Assembly: GCA_032560695.1 (NCBI GenBank)
Contig: JAWGHR010000002.1
Coordinates: 1 to 64,000 of the forward strand
Direction of reading: 5' to 3'
From: Peptoniphilus_A harei_B
GTDB lineage: Bacteria > Bacillota > Clostridia > Tissierellales > Peptoniphilaceae
DNA length: 64,000 bases
Part shown: positions 24,693-33,748 of the stretch, piece by piece
Position numbering within the stretch: the first letter of the stretch is position 1
Layout: each line of letters starts with the position of its first letter
Translations under genes and position numbers: made by a program
Notes under the pieces: model-generated
Seen by the model: only the letters and a program-made list of their open reading frames with translations
What the model was told of the DNA's origin: nothing
The model's database searches: none

Positions 24693-25712
24693 TCATTTCA
24701 CCTCGATCTTACGCCTAAGTTGTCCACATGAGGCACTGATGTCGCTACCTAGTTCTCTTCTTATGGTTACATTAAATCCCTTTTTCTCAAGTTTATTTTT
24801 GAAGTCATTGATTTCAGCCTTAGAAGGCCTTTTCTCATCAAATTCCTCTATGGGATTTAAGGGAATTAAGTTTATGTGACACTTTAAGTTTTTTGCAAAA
24901 TTATAAAGTTCATCAATGTTTTTAATTCCATCATTTTGATTTTTTATCATTGTATATTCAAAGGTAATCCTATTATTTGTCTTCTTGACATAGTATTCCA
25001 AGGATTTCTTTAGTTCAGCAAGATTATAACGCCTATTAATTGGCATTAATGCTGATCTATCTTTGTCATTAGTTTGATGTAGACTTACTGCCAAGTTAAT
25101 TGGAAGATTTAGGTCTGCAAGATCATAAATCTTATAAGCAAGTCCACAGGTTGAAATTGTAATATTTCTATAGGAGGTGTTGTGGCCCTTCTCGTCGTGA
25201 AGAAGTTTTATAAACCTAATTACTTCATCAAAGTTATCAAGAGGCTCTCCACTTCCCATCAATATAAAGTTTGAAATTTTTATATTGTATTTATTTTCGA
25301 TTTCATAAACCTGTCCTAGCATTTCGCCAGCACTTAGGTTCCTAACAAGACCAGACTTTGTTGAAGCACAAAAATCACAACCCATCCTGCATCCAACTTG
25401 AGTTGACACACATTGGGAATAACCATGCTTGTATTCCATTAAGACGCCTTCAATTAGGTTTCCATACTTTAATCTGAAAAGCATCTTTCTCGTTTCATCT
25501 AAGTCTGAGTCGAAACTTTTAAAAATTTCAATCTTATTTATTTCTTCATCTTTTATAAGGGAGATGGCCTTTGCCGAAAGATTTGAGTTCTCCACATCAT
25601 ATCTCTTTTTGTCGTGGAAAAAATTAAAAAGTTGCGTGCCCCTAAAGGCTTTTTCTTTTCTATCTTCAAAAAATTGGCGCAGTTCATCTTCATACATAGA
25701 ATTTAATTCCAT
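24693..25712 (-). CDS. rlmN: Dual-specificity 23S rRNA/tRNA adenine-C2 methyltransferase
   Basis: Radical SAM enzyme that makes 2-methyladenosine in 23S rRNA and some tRNAs. About 339 residues. Cluster cysteines are in CRMGCDFC, the methyl-carrying cysteines in CVSTQVGC and DISASCGQLR near the C-terminus. NFILMGSGEPLDNFD, ISTCGLAYKI and NLAVSLHQTNDKDRSALMPINRRY are also typical. The ATG at 25712 has AGGTGG 5 bases upstream and is preferred over a GTG at 25721. It heads the rlmN-stp-prkC-rsgA-rpe-thiN operon from its own extended -10 promoter. Confidence 0.97.
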   Translation of the reverse strand: MELNSMYEDELRQFFEDRKEKAFRGTQLFNFFHDKKRYDVENSNLSAKAISLIKDEEINKIEIFKSFDSDLDETRKMLFRLKYGNLIEGVLMEYKHGYSQCVSTQVGCRMGCDFCASTKSGLVRNLSAGEMLGQVYEIENKYNIKISNFILMGSGEPLDNFDEVIRFIKLLHDEKGHNTSYRNITISTCGLAYKIYDLADLNLPINLAVSLHQTNDKDRSALMPINRRYNLAELKKSLEYYVKKTNNRITFEYTMIKNQNDGIKNIDELYNFAKNLKCHINLIPLNPIEEFDEKRPSKAEINDFKNKLEKKGFNVTIRRELGSDISASCGQLRRKIEVK

Positions 25713-25735
25713 TAAAACCACCTATTCATCTAATC

Positions 25736-25744
25736 ATTATACCA
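25736..25744 (-). promoter_or_regulatory. Extended -10 promoter of the rlmN-prkC-thiN operon
   Basis: On the minus strand TGGTATAAT is a perfect extended -10 element (TATAAT at 25736-25741). It lies between the rsmB terminator and the rlmN ribosome site. The -35 region is only T-rich, as is usual for extended -10 promoters. Confidence 0.65.
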
Positions 25745-25798
25745 TTAGACATCTACAAATAAAAATAGATTTAAAGAAATTAATCAAATACAAAAAAA

Positions 25799-25821
25799 GA
25801 CTGTGAAAAAATTTCACAGCC
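25799..25821 (-). terminator. Terminator after rsmB
   Basis: A 10-bp stem (GGCTGTGAAA / TTTCACAGTC as minus-strand RNA, with one G-U pair) is followed by seven T. It lies 12 bases past the rsmB stop and separates the yicC-rsmB unit from the rlmN-thiN unit. Confidence 0.87.
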
Positions 25822-25832
25822 TTCAATAATTA

Positions 25833-27125
25833 TTAATTTTTTTCTAAGAGACAAATAGAAAAACCATCTGAGCCATCCACTGATGGAAAGAGTTTTAATA
25901 CATCCTTGTCTCTTAATTTTTTTATTTTAAAGTTTTCGTTCTCTTTTAAAAAGTTCTCAATAACATCTTCGTTCTCAATCTTTGAAAGAGAACAAGTTGA
26001 GTAAAGCAAAAGTCCCTTTTCTCTTACATACTCTTTGGCCTTGTTTAAAATTTCTAATTGAATTACTCCAAGTTCCTTTAAATCATCAATCCCCTTATTC
26101 CATTTTATGTCAGGTTTCTTCCTATAGAGTCCTGTCCCAGAGCAAGGTGCATCCACTAAGACATAGTCAAAGTTATTAATAAACTCTTCATTCAAGACTC
26201 TAGCATCATTAACCCTTGGAGATATATTTGTGCATCCAAGTCTCTTGGCATTTTCCTTTATTAATTTAATTTTTCCCTTAGACTTGTCACAGGCAATTAT
26301 TTCTCCTGTGTTATCCATGATCTCTGATAAGTGAGTAGTTTTTCCACCAGGTGCTGCACAAAGGTCAAGTACTTTTGAATCCTTGCTTGGATTTAAAAAA
26401 GTAGAAACCAAAATAGATCCTAGGTCTTGTACATAGAAGTGACCTTTTTCAAAAAATTCTGTGTCTATAATTCCATTGGGATTTAAAATATTTAGAGCAT
26501 TCTTATAAGGTGTTTCTTCAATGTCAAAGCCAGCCTCTATTAAGTTTTTAATAAGCTCATCCCTATTAGTTTTTAGTGTATTCACTCTAATAGTAAAAGG
26601 TGGTTTTTCATTGTTTGCCTTTAAAAGTTTTTTTGTAAATTCTTCCCCATAGTTGTCATAGAAGTACTCTGTATAAAATCTTGGATGGGAATAATAAGTT
26701 GATAGATTGTCTATAGAGTTCTTTAATGTAACTTGAAGGGGTTTCTTTTTTGAAATACTTCTCAGAATTCCATTTGTAAAAGAAATTGATCCCTTATTGC
26801 CATAAATTTTTGCAAGATTAACAGATTCATCAACTATAGAATAATCAGGAACCTTGTCGAGAAAATACATTTGGTAAATTGCCATCTCCAAAATGCTAAG
26901 TATAATTTTGTGAATCCTATTAAATCTGACTTTAGAATTCTCTCTTATAACATAGTCTAAGTAAGTTTTATTCCTAACAACACCAGTGGTTATCTCTTTA
27001 ATGAAGGCGAAGTCTCGTTCATCAATATTTGATACCCTTAAAATCTCTAGACTTTCCTCTAAAAATGTCCCCTTATAGAGGACATCGTTAATTATTTGTA
27101 GTGCTTTTTCTCTTGTGTTCTTCAT
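25833..27125 (-). CDS. rsmB: 16S rRNA (cytosine-967-C5)-methyltransferase
   Basis: 430 residues. An N-terminal NusB-like RNA-binding domain (about 1-140, REKALQIINDVLYKGTF... ITTGVVRNKTYLDYVI) is followed by the SAM methyltransferase. Motif I is LDLCAAPGGKTTHLSE. The two catalytic cysteines are in VDAPCSGTGLYRKKPD and LYSTCSLSKIENE. It overlaps the start of the last base of the yugP gene and is the last gene before the terminator. Confidence 0.96.
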   Translation of the reverse strand: MKNTREKALQIINDVLYKGTFLEESLEILRVSNIDERDFAFIKEITTGVVRNKTYLDYVIRENSKVRFNRIHKIILSILEMAIYQMYFLDKVPDYSIVDESVNLAKIYGNKGSISFTNGILRSISKKKPLQVTLKNSIDNLSTYYSHPRFYTEYFYDNYGEEFTKKLLKANNEKPPFTIRVNTLKTNRDELIKNLIEAGFDIEETPYKNALNILNPNGIIDTEFFEKGHFYVQDLGSILVSTFLNPSKDSKVLDLCAAPGGKTTHLSEIMDNTGEIIACDKSKGKIKLIKENAKRLGCTNISPRVNDARVLNEEFINNFDYVLVDAPCSGTGLYRKKPDIKWNKGIDDLKELGVIQLEILNKAKEYVREKGLLLYSTCSLSKIENEDVIENFLKENENFKIKKLRDKDVLKLFPSVDGSDGFSICLLEKN

Positions 27126-27817
27126 TAATCTCTTCTTCCAAATATACTAAGTAATCTCAAAAATTGTCCAATTGCAACTAGTGTCGATGCAACATAAGTT
27201 AGTGCTGCTGCACTTAAGACTTCTCTTGTGCCCTTTAAATCCTCATCGGATATAATTCCCATAGCAAGCTCTTCTTTCGCTCTGTTTGATGCGTTAAACT
27301 CAACAGGCAGTGTCACAATTTGGAATAAAACTGCAAAGAAAAATAAAGCAATACCTAGCTTAGTAAAAAATACTGAGAAGAAAAAACCTAGTATTATTAA
27401 AAAGAAAGAGACTTGTGTCCCAAGATTTGCAAGTGGAACTAAGGCTGCCCTAAGCTTTAGCGGAGCATAGTCAACTGAGTCTTGGATAGCATGACCAACT
27501 TCATGAGCTGCAATAGAAACTGATGCAATAGAATTTTTATAATACACATCTCTTGATAGGTTTAAAGTCTTGTCTCTAGGGTCATAATGGTCCGAAAGTT
27601 TTCCATCTACCATCCTAATACTTACATTAGAAAGTCCATTCCTATCTAAAATTTCTCTAGCAACTTCTGCCCCACTTAAATTTGTTGATGCTGGAATCTT
27701 TTTATATTTTTCATAGGCAGAGCTAATTTTTGCCTGTGCATACATGGCAAGAATTAAGCCTGGTAGTATATAAATTAAATAAGAGAAATCATAAGTGTAA
27801 AAATATGGTCCAAACAT
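27125..27817 (-). CDS. YugP-family membrane zinc metallopeptidase
   Basis: 230 residues. The zinc site is SIAAHEVGHAIQ (His 105, Glu 106, His 109). An N-terminal membrane helix (about 11-27) and further hydrophobic segments near 135-165 and 205-220 frame it. The ARE...SDHYDPRDKTLNLSRDVY block is the family hallmark. It is an uncharacterised membrane peptidase in the M48-like group; the substrate is unknown. It sits between fmt and rsmB with one-base overlaps on both sides, an insertion relative to the Bacillus gene order. Confidence 0.9.
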   Translation of the reverse strand: MFGPYFYTYDFSYLIYILPGLILAMYAQAKISSAYEKYKKIPASTNLSGAEVAREILDRNGLSNVSIRMVDGKLSDHYDPRDKTLNLSRDVYYKNSIASVSIAAHEVGHAIQDSVDYAPLKLRAALVPLANLGTQVSFFLIILGFFFSVFFTKLGIALFFFAVLFQIVTLPVEFNASNRAKEELAMGIISDEDLKGTREVLSAAALTYVASTLVAIGQFLRLLSIFGRRD

Positions 27818-28743
27818 TATTTTCCTCCAATCACATAATTTTCTCGGAATTTATTTCCTCGTAAAAAATCATCTATTCCCATGGCCCTTTTGCCAGGTGC
27901 TTGAATTTCTTTTACAGAAATTGCCCCATCACTTGTTTTAATAATCAATTCTTTGTCTGACTTTATAATTGTGCCTGCTTCTTTATCACAATTATCATCA
28001 AACTCTTCTGCTTTGTAGATTTTATAGAACTTGTCATCATACTTAAACCTTACACCATAGTGTGGACTAAGCCCCCTTATTTTATTTACTATGTTCTCAG
28101 AAGTGTCATTAAAATCTAAATCTAAATCCTTTTTTAAGATCTTACTAGCATAAGTCTTTTTGTCTTCATCTTGTTCTATAAATTCTACTGGTCCCTTAGA
28201 AGCTTCTAGAATAAATTCTTCTAGTAAATCTGCGCCCATTTGTGAAAGTTTGTCTTCAAGTTCTCCTGCATTCATTTCTCCAATTTCTATTTCTTTTACA
28301 GTAGAAACTGGTCCGGCATCAAGGCCTTCTTCAACCTTCATTAGACTAACACCAGTCTTAGAGTGGCCTTCCATAATTGCCCTGTTAATTGGAGCAGCCC
28401 CTCTAAGAGATGGTAAAAGAGAAGCGTGAACATTCACTATATATTTTTTTGGCAAGTCTATAATTTCTTGGCTTAAGATTTGACCATAGGCAACTACTAC
28501 CATAATGTCAGCTTCAACTTGTCTTAATTTCTCAATTGCTTCAGGAGAATTTACATCTGCTGGTTGAAAAATTTCTAGACCAAGTTCCTCGGCCTTACAT
28601 TTTACAGGAGTTTTAGTAAATTTCTTTCCCCTGCCCTTTCTCTTATCTTCTTGAGATACCACAAGAGCTACTTCTCCTAGAGTATTTAGTCTTTCCAAAA
28701 TTGGAACAGAAAAATCAGGAGTTCCCATAAAGATAAACTTCAT
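27817..28743 (-). CDS. fmt: Methionyl-tRNA formyltransferase
   Basis: Formylates initiator Met-tRNA using 10-formyl-THF. 308 residues. It has FMGTPDFSVPIL at the start, the loop KRKGRGKKFTKTPVK, the catalytic Asn/His in IVNVHASLLPSLRGAAPINRAI, and VSLMKVEEGLDAGPV with the catalytic Asp. A C-terminal OB-type tRNA-binding domain follows (LSPHYGVRFKYDDKFYKIYKAE). It directly abuts def, the enzyme that removes the formyl group. Confidence 0.97.
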   Translation of the reverse strand: MKFIFMGTPDFSVPILERLNTLGEVALVVSQEDKRKGRGKKFTKTPVKCKAEELGLEIFQPADVNSPEAIEKLRQVEADIMVVVAYGQILSQEIIDLPKKYIVNVHASLLPSLRGAAPINRAIMEGHSKTGVSLMKVEEGLDAGPVSTVKEIEIGEMNAGELEDKLSQMGADLLEEFILEASKGPVEFIEQDEDKKTYASKILKKDLDLDFNDTSENIVNKIRGLSPHYGVRFKYDDKFYKIYKAEEFDDNCDKEAGTIIKSDKELIIKTSDGAISVKEIQAPGKRAMGIDDFLRGNKFRENYVIGGK

Positions 28744-29234
28744 TATTCTTCACTCTCCGCTTCATACATATCTATGGCCTTGTCTGTATAAAGGATTCCA
28801 TCAAGATGGTCTGTCTCGTGTTGGATAATTCTAGCCAAAAAGTCTTCAGCTTCCATGATGTTTTCTTTACCTTCTAAATCATTATACTTAACCTTAATGT
28901 GTTTTGCCCTCTTAACTGTTCCTTGTTTTCCAGGAACTGAAAGGCAACCTTCCATTGAAACTTCTTCTCCATCTTTTTCTATGATTTCAGGATTTATCAT
29001 GTAAAATCTCATTGGCTTTTCGCCCTCATCATTATCTTCTTCCCTGTTATCAACAACAATTAATCTTTTTAGGATTCCAATTTGAGGAGCTGCAAGTCCA
29101 ACTCCAGGAGCAAGGTCCATAGTTTCGTACATATCATCTATTAAAAGTTTTAATCTGTCATTATAATTAGTAACTACTTTAGATTTTTTCCTAAGAATTG
29201 GATCTTCATCTGTTCTAATTTTTCTTATTGCCAT
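28743..29234 (-). CDS. def: Peptide deformylase
   Basis: Removes the formyl group from new proteins. 163 residues. All three motifs are intact: GVGLAAPQIG (44-53), EGCLSVPG with metal Cys 97, and QHETDHLDG with His 139, Glu 140 and His 143. A short charged insertion between motifs 1 and 2 (NREEDNDEGEKPM) and an acidic tail are the only deviations. It overlaps fmt by one base and follows priA by 8. Confidence 0.97.
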   Translation of the reverse strand: MAIRKIRTDEDPILRKKSKVVTNYNDRLKLLIDDMYETMDLAPGVGLAAPQIGILKRLIVVDNREEDNDEGEKPMRFYMINPEIIEKDGEEVSMEGCLSVPGKQGTVKRAKHIKVKYNDLEGKENIMEAEDFLARIIQHETDHLDGILYTDKAIDMYEAESEE

Positions 29235-29242
29235 TAAATCAC

Positions 29243-31582
29243 CTAAAATTCTATATTTAAAATTATTTTTCTTTCATCTTCTATCTTACTATTATTTATT
29301 ACCCTATTAAGACCTTCGATTAACAATCCTATGTCCTTAGGCTTAACCTTGAGGGAGAATTTTGTCTTGTTAATATTTTTTATCTTTGGCATCTTTATAA
29401 ATTTTGTAACCATAATATCCATTCCCTTTAGGTCGATAGACATTTGTTGTAAAAACTTTTCTGCCCAAACTTGAGTTAAGTTTTCATCATAAGATGAAAA
29501 TTCAAGTTCAATTAATTTAGTGTAAGGAGGATACAAGAAAGTCTTTCTCTCTTCAATTTCATACTCATAAAAGTCTTCATAATATCCTTGAGCAGAATAC
29601 TTTATAATTTCACTATCGGGACTGTAGGTTTGAATTATAACTTGTCCCTTCTTTGATGCACGTCCTGCCCTTCCAGAAACTTGAGTTATAAGTTGGAAGG
29701 TTCTTTCTCTAGCCTTGTAATCGGAAATATATAAAGACAAATCTGCTGCGACTATACCCACAAGAGTTACATCTTCAAAGTCAAATCCCTTTGAAACCAT
29801 TTGAGTGCCTATAATCACATCAGCTTCCTTATTTTTAATCTTTTCATAAAATTCATTAAAAGAATCTTTTTTGCCAGTTGTATCTCTGTCCATCCTTAAT
29901 ACCTTTGCTTTTGGAAAATATTTTTTGACTTCTTCCTCAACTCTTTGAGTTCCAACTCCAAATTGTTTTATGAATTTTGATCCGCAGGAAGGACATACCT
30001 TAGGTAGGGGTTTTGTCTTACCACAATAGTGACATATGAGCCTATTCTTTGCCTTATGATAAGTCATGGATATGTCACAGTCATCACACTTTATAACTTC
30101 TCCACATGACCTACAGGAAATAAAATTAGAAAAGCCTCTCCTATTTAAAAACAGGATGACTTGCTCCTTGTTGTTTAACTTTTCTTCTATAGCTTTTTTT
30201 AGATCTCTACTAAATATTGAGACGTTACCCATAATTAGTTCGTCTCTCATATCAACTATCTCTGTCTCAGGTAGAAAGGCTCCCTTCTTTGCCCTATTTT
30301 TTAATTGGCATAGATTATAAAATCCTTTCTTAGCATAAAAGTATGATTCCACAGAAGGAGTTGCAGACCCGAGAACTACTTTCCCTCTATCTTTCATCCT
30401 ATTTATAGCAACTTCTATAGTGTCGTACTTTAAATTGTCGTGGAAGTCATAAGAAGAGTCGTGAGCCTCATCAACAATCACCATTTTTAAATTTTTAAAA
30501 GGCACGAAGACCGCAGATCTCACTCCAACTACGACTTTTACCTCGTCATTTAGGACCTTCCTATATTCATCATATCTTTCACCAGCTGAGAGCTTAGAGT
30601 GAATTATTGCCACTTCATTTCCAAACCACGATTTAAATCTCTCAATCATTTGTGGTGTTAAACCAATTTCTGGTACAAGGACAATAACCTGGCCACCATC
30701 TTCTATGACCTTTGATGTTAAATTTAAATAAACCTCAGTCTTGCCTGATCCAGTGAGACCATGAAGAAGAGAAACAACTTTATCAGTCTCTTGTATGCTT
30801 TTTAAAGCTTTTTGTTGCTCATCATTTAAAGCCAACTTATTCTTTTTATAGGTTTTTTCAACAGGTTCTCTATTAACTTCTTTTTTGTATTCTTCTACTA
30901 AATTTCTTTTTATTAAACTCTTTATAGGGGAGTAAGAAATATCTAAATCCTTCATGGCGTCCACTCTAGATATATCTTTCTTATCTTTTATAAAGTTAAA
31001 AACCTGAGCTTGCTTCTCGCTTATTCCCTCAAGATTTTTTGGATCAAAGTTCTCTGAAATTTTTAAATAATTCACAAGCTTTGGCTTTATAGTCACTAGT
31101 GAATCGTAAATATATTTTATATAGCCCTTGGCTCTTAGTTTTTTAATAAGAATTTTCTCATCTTCGCTTAAGTCTTCAAAGTATTTTGATAAGTCAACAG
31201 AATTTAAATCTTCCAGGTCTTTGCCATGAGGATACTTCTCCACAAGAATTTTCTTTTTAATCCTTTGGAGGTTTCCTGGAGGTAAAATTGGCGAGAAAGC
31301 CTTTGAATATCCGATTAAGTACCTCTTCTTCATCCATAGTCCAAGTTTAATAAGGTCTTCAGATATTATTGGTTCATCATCAAGGACAGAATGAATCTCC
31401 TTTAACTTTTCTCGGTGGTCTCCAGAATAATTTGCATGTAAAAAAAGGACGATACCAACTCGGTAAGACTTCCCAAAATTTACGAGAACTCTCATACCAG
31501 GTTTAACATCATCTTTTACTATATATGTATAAAGTTTATCTATTTTTTGAAAATTATTTTCGATAAAAATGTCTGCAAACAT
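29243..31582 (-). CDS. priA: Primosomal protein N' (replication restart helicase)
   Basis: About 779 residues. A 3'-DNA-binding domain and winged helix precede the helicase. Walker A is LHGLTGSGKTEVYL, Walker B is VDEAHDSSYDF, GSATPSVES is motif III and VSGRAGRASKKGQV is motif VI. The zinc region between the helicase lobes carries four CxxC pairs (CRSCGEVIKCDDC, CHYCGK, CPSCGS). It reloads the replisome at stalled forks. The ATG at 31582 is preferred over a GTG at 31594, since the GGGTGA site sits between them. A terminator-like hairpin lies just upstream. Confidence 0.96.
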   Translation of the reverse strand: MFADIFIENNFQKIDKLYTYIVKDDVKPGMRVLVNFGKSYRVGIVLFLHANYSGDHREKLKEIHSVLDDEPIISEDLIKLGLWMKKRYLIGYSKAFSPILPPGNLQRIKKKILVEKYPHGKDLEDLNSVDLSKYFEDLSEDEKILIKKLRAKGYIKYIYDSLVTIKPKLVNYLKISENFDPKNLEGISEKQAQVFNFIKDKKDISRVDAMKDLDISYSPIKSLIKRNLVEEYKKEVNREPVEKTYKKNKLALNDEQQKALKSIQETDKVVSLLHGLTGSGKTEVYLNLTSKVIEDGGQVIVLVPEIGLTPQMIERFKSWFGNEVAIIHSKLSAGERYDEYRKVLNDEVKVVVGVRSAVFVPFKNLKMVIVDEAHDSSYDFHDNLKYDTIEVAINRMKDRGKVVLGSATPSVESYFYAKKGFYNLCQLKNRAKKGAFLPETEIVDMRDELIMGNVSIFSRDLKKAIEEKLNNKEQVILFLNRRGFSNFISCRSCGEVIKCDDCDISMTYHKAKNRLICHYCGKTKPLPKVCPSCGSKFIKQFGVGTQRVEEEVKKYFPKAKVLRMDRDTTGKKDSFNEFYEKIKNKEADVIIGTQMVSKGFDFEDVTLVGIVAADLSLYISDYKARERTFQLITQVSGRAGRASKKGQVIIQTYSPDSEIIKYSAQGYYEDFYEYEIEERKTFLYPPYTKLIELEFSSYDENLTQVWAEKFLQQMSIDLKGMDIMVTKFIKMPKIKNINKTKFSLKVKPKDIGLLIEGLNRVINNSKIEDERKIILNIEF

Positions 31583-31598
31583 GTCTTCACCCACAAAA

Positions 31599-31618
31599 GA
31601 GCTAGATTTCTCTAGCTC
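31599..31618 (-). terminator. Terminator-like hairpin overlapping the coaBC stop codon
   Basis: On the minus strand an 8-bp perfect stem GAGCTAGA / TCTAGCTC closes on a GAAA tetraloop and is followed by TTTTGTGG. The coaBC stop TAG lies inside the first arm. It directly precedes the priA ribosome site, so it is more likely a partial attenuator or an RNA-stability element than a full stop. Confidence 0.5.
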
Positions 31619-32805
31619 ATAAGTTTTTTTGCCCTATCTAAAATTTCTCTGGCAAGTTCAGTCTTACTCATAATTTCTAAATCATCAGTCTTGTCTCTTG
31701 AAATAATAGAAACTATGTTAGTGTCGCTACCAAAACCTGCGCCTTCTTTTTTAATATTATTAACAACTATAATATCAAAATTCTTTTTAATTAGTTTTTC
31801 CTTTGCATACTCATAGATGTTAGTCGACTCAGCTGCAAATCCAACTATAACTTGGTTTTTCTTTAGACTACCATAGTGTGCAGCAATGTCAGGATTTTTT
31901 TTCATTTCAATAAGATTCATCTGACTATCGCTACCCTTTTTAATCTTTTCTTCACTGTAAGTCTTTGGTCTATAATCACTTGGGGCTGCTGCCTTAATTA
32001 ATATATCACAGTCATCAAAATATTTTCCAACAGAATCAAACATTTGACGAGTTGAATCCACTCTAACAAAGTTGTCAACCTTTGGTACTTCTATTTTTGT
32101 TGGTCCAGAAATAAGAGTTACCTTTGCTCCTCTTTTTTTTGCATTGTCAGCAAGAGCATATCCCATTTTACCTGAAGAGTAATTGGAAATAAACCTAACT
32201 GGATCAAGTGCTTCTCTTGTAGGTCCAGCAGTTATTACAACGTGTTTGCCTTCAAGATCTTTCTCAGTAAGAGCCCTGTCAATTTCATCAACTATTTCGC
32301 TAGGTTCAAGCATCTTTCCACTTCCGTAGTCGTTGCAAGCAAGGAGGTCTTCTTTAGTGTCTAAGATTATAACTCCCCTGTCTCTAAGAATTTCCATATT
32401 TTTTTGGTTGGCCTCTGAGTTTAACATTACTGTATTCATTCCAGGAGCCAACATTACCTTAGATCTTGAAGCCATCAATACAGTAGACAACATATCGTCA
32501 GCAATTCCATTGGCAAATTTTCCAATAATATTTGCAGTTGCTGGTGCAATAACAATTATATCTGCCCACTTAGCTAGAGAAATATGTTCAACATCCATAT
32601 TCAATAGTTGGTTAAACATCTCACCATGTACTACATTGTTAGACATAGTTTGAAAAGTAAGAGGTCTTACAAATTCAGTGGCATTTTTTGTCATTATGAC
32701 CTTTACTTCTGCTCCTAATTTTCTCAAAAGGCTGCAGATACCTGGGGACTTATAAACTGCAATTCCACCTGTCACACCAAGTAGAATTTTTTTTCCTTTT
32801 AACAT
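31612..32805 (-). CDS. coaBC: Bifunctional phosphopantothenoylcysteine decarboxylase/synthetase
   Basis: Two steps of coenzyme A synthesis in one protein. 397 residues. The N-terminal flavoprotein decarboxylase has GVTGGIAVYK, the catalytic His in EHISLAKWADI, APGMNTVM and the Cys-containing lid ACNDYGSGKM. The C-terminal synthetase starts at about 190 with VVITAGPTREALDPVRFISNYSSGKMG and has IKAAAPSDYRP and GFAAES. It starts one base after rpoZ ends. Confidence 0.97.
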   Translation of the reverse strand: MLKGKKILLGVTGGIAVYKSPGICSLLRKLGAEVKVIMTKNATEFVRPLTFQTMSNNVVHGEMFNQLLNMDVEHISLAKWADIIVIAPATANIIGKFANGIADDMLSTVLMASRSKVMLAPGMNTVMLNSEANQKNMEILRDRGVIILDTKEDLLACNDYGSGKMLEPSEIVDEIDRALTEKDLEGKHVVITAGPTREALDPVRFISNYSSGKMGYALADNAKKRGAKVTLISGPTKIEVPKVDNFVRVDSTRQMFDSVGKYFDDCDILIKAAAPSDYRPKTYSEEKIKKGSDSQMNLIEMKKNPDIAAHYGSLKKNQVIVGFAAESTNIYEYAKEKLIKKNFDIIVVNNIKKEGAGFGSDTNIVSIISRDKTDDLEIMSKTELAREILDRAKKLMS

Positions 32806-32806
32806 C

Positions 32807-33109
32807 TTATTCCTCTTCTACTTCCTCTTTATTTAAATCTTCAATCTTTTTTTGTTTAATTTCTTGGATAAGATTTTCTTTTTCTTCAGCGATTTTTGCT
32901 TCGTAATCTGAGTCGCTTAATTTTTCCCCAAATTTTATTTTTCCAGCCATAATTTCTTCAATAGCAATTGTAACTGGTTTATTGCTATCTGTATCAACAA
33001 GAGCTGGGTTTCCGTCTATAAGCTTTCTCGCTCTCTTTGATACTAAGATTGCAAGTTCATATCTTGAATCTGCAACTTCTTTTAATTCTTTAAAAGATGG
33101 TATAATCAT
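32807..33109 (-). CDS. rpoZ: DNA-directed RNA polymerase omega subunit
   Basis: Small polymerase assembly subunit. 100 residues. The conserved N-terminal half reads SRYELAILVSKRARKLIDGN, followed by KPVTIAIEEIMAGKIKF. The C-terminal ~35 residues are a highly charged Lys/Glu tail, common in Gram-positive omega. Its start overlaps the end of gmk by 4 bases, the classic gmk-rpoZ pairing. Confidence 0.95.
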   Translation of the reverse strand: MIIPSFKELKEVADSRYELAILVSKRARKLIDGNPALVDTDSNKPVTIAIEEIMAGKIKFGEKLSDSDYEAKIAEEKENLIQEIKQKKIEDLNKEEVEEE

Positions 33110-33726
33110 TTGCTTCTCTCCTCTTCTGCTTGAACTTCCTTCTTAATATTTTTGTGCCTTTTAACCCTAAGTTTTTCAGCTGCGATAATAGTTTCGATAT
33201 CTTTTACAGCATTATCAATCACATCGTTAATAACAAAGTAGTCATATTCTCCTACGAAGTCAAGTTCTCTAAAGGCATTTCTATATCTTGTTTCAATTTC
33301 ATCTTCAGTTTCTGTATCTCTCTTAACTAGACGAGATCTTAATTCATCCATTGTAGGCGGAATTAAAAATATGAAAACTGCTTCCTTATACTTTTCTTTG
33401 ATTTGAAGGGCGCCTTGTACATCTATTTCAAGAAGGACAATCTCTCCCTTTTCTATTTCATCAAAAACAAACTTCTTTGGTGTTCCGTAGTAGTTAGTGT
33501 GAACAAAGGCATGCTCCAAAAGCTCATCCTTTTCTACCATTTCTTCAAATTCTTCCCTTGTGGCAAAAAAGTAGTTTTCGCCATTAACTTCTCCTGGTCT
33601 AGGAGTCCTAGTCGTAACAGAAGTTGAGAAAATTATATCGTCATTATTTTCCATTAAAGCTTCACTTACTGTTCCCTTTCCGGAACCAGAAGGACCTGAT
33701 AAAACTAATAAAAATCCGCCGTCCAA
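33106..33726 (-). CDS. gmk: Guanylate kinase
   Basis: Converts GMP to GDP with ATP. 206 residues. P-loop SGPSGSGKGT is near 10-19. GMP-binding residues lie in STSVTTRTPRPGEVNGENYFF, and EIDVQGALQIK, FLIPPTMDELRSRL and RDTETEDEIETR complete the family pattern. The start codon is TTG (33724-33726), with GGTGAT 4 bases upstream; no ATG is available before the P-loop. Confidence 0.97.
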   Translation of the reverse strand: MDGGFLLVLSGPSGSGKGTVSEALMENNDDIIFSTSVTTRTPRPGEVNGENYFFATREEFEEMVEKDELLEHAFVHTNYYGTPKKFVFDEIEKGEIVLLEIDVQGALQIKEKYKEAVFIFLIPPTMDELRSRLVKRDTETEDEIETRYRNAFRELDFVGEYDYFVINDVIDNAVKDIETIIAAEKLRVKRHKNIKKEVQAEEERSK

Positions 33727-33748
33727 ATAATCACCATCCTAATTTTTA

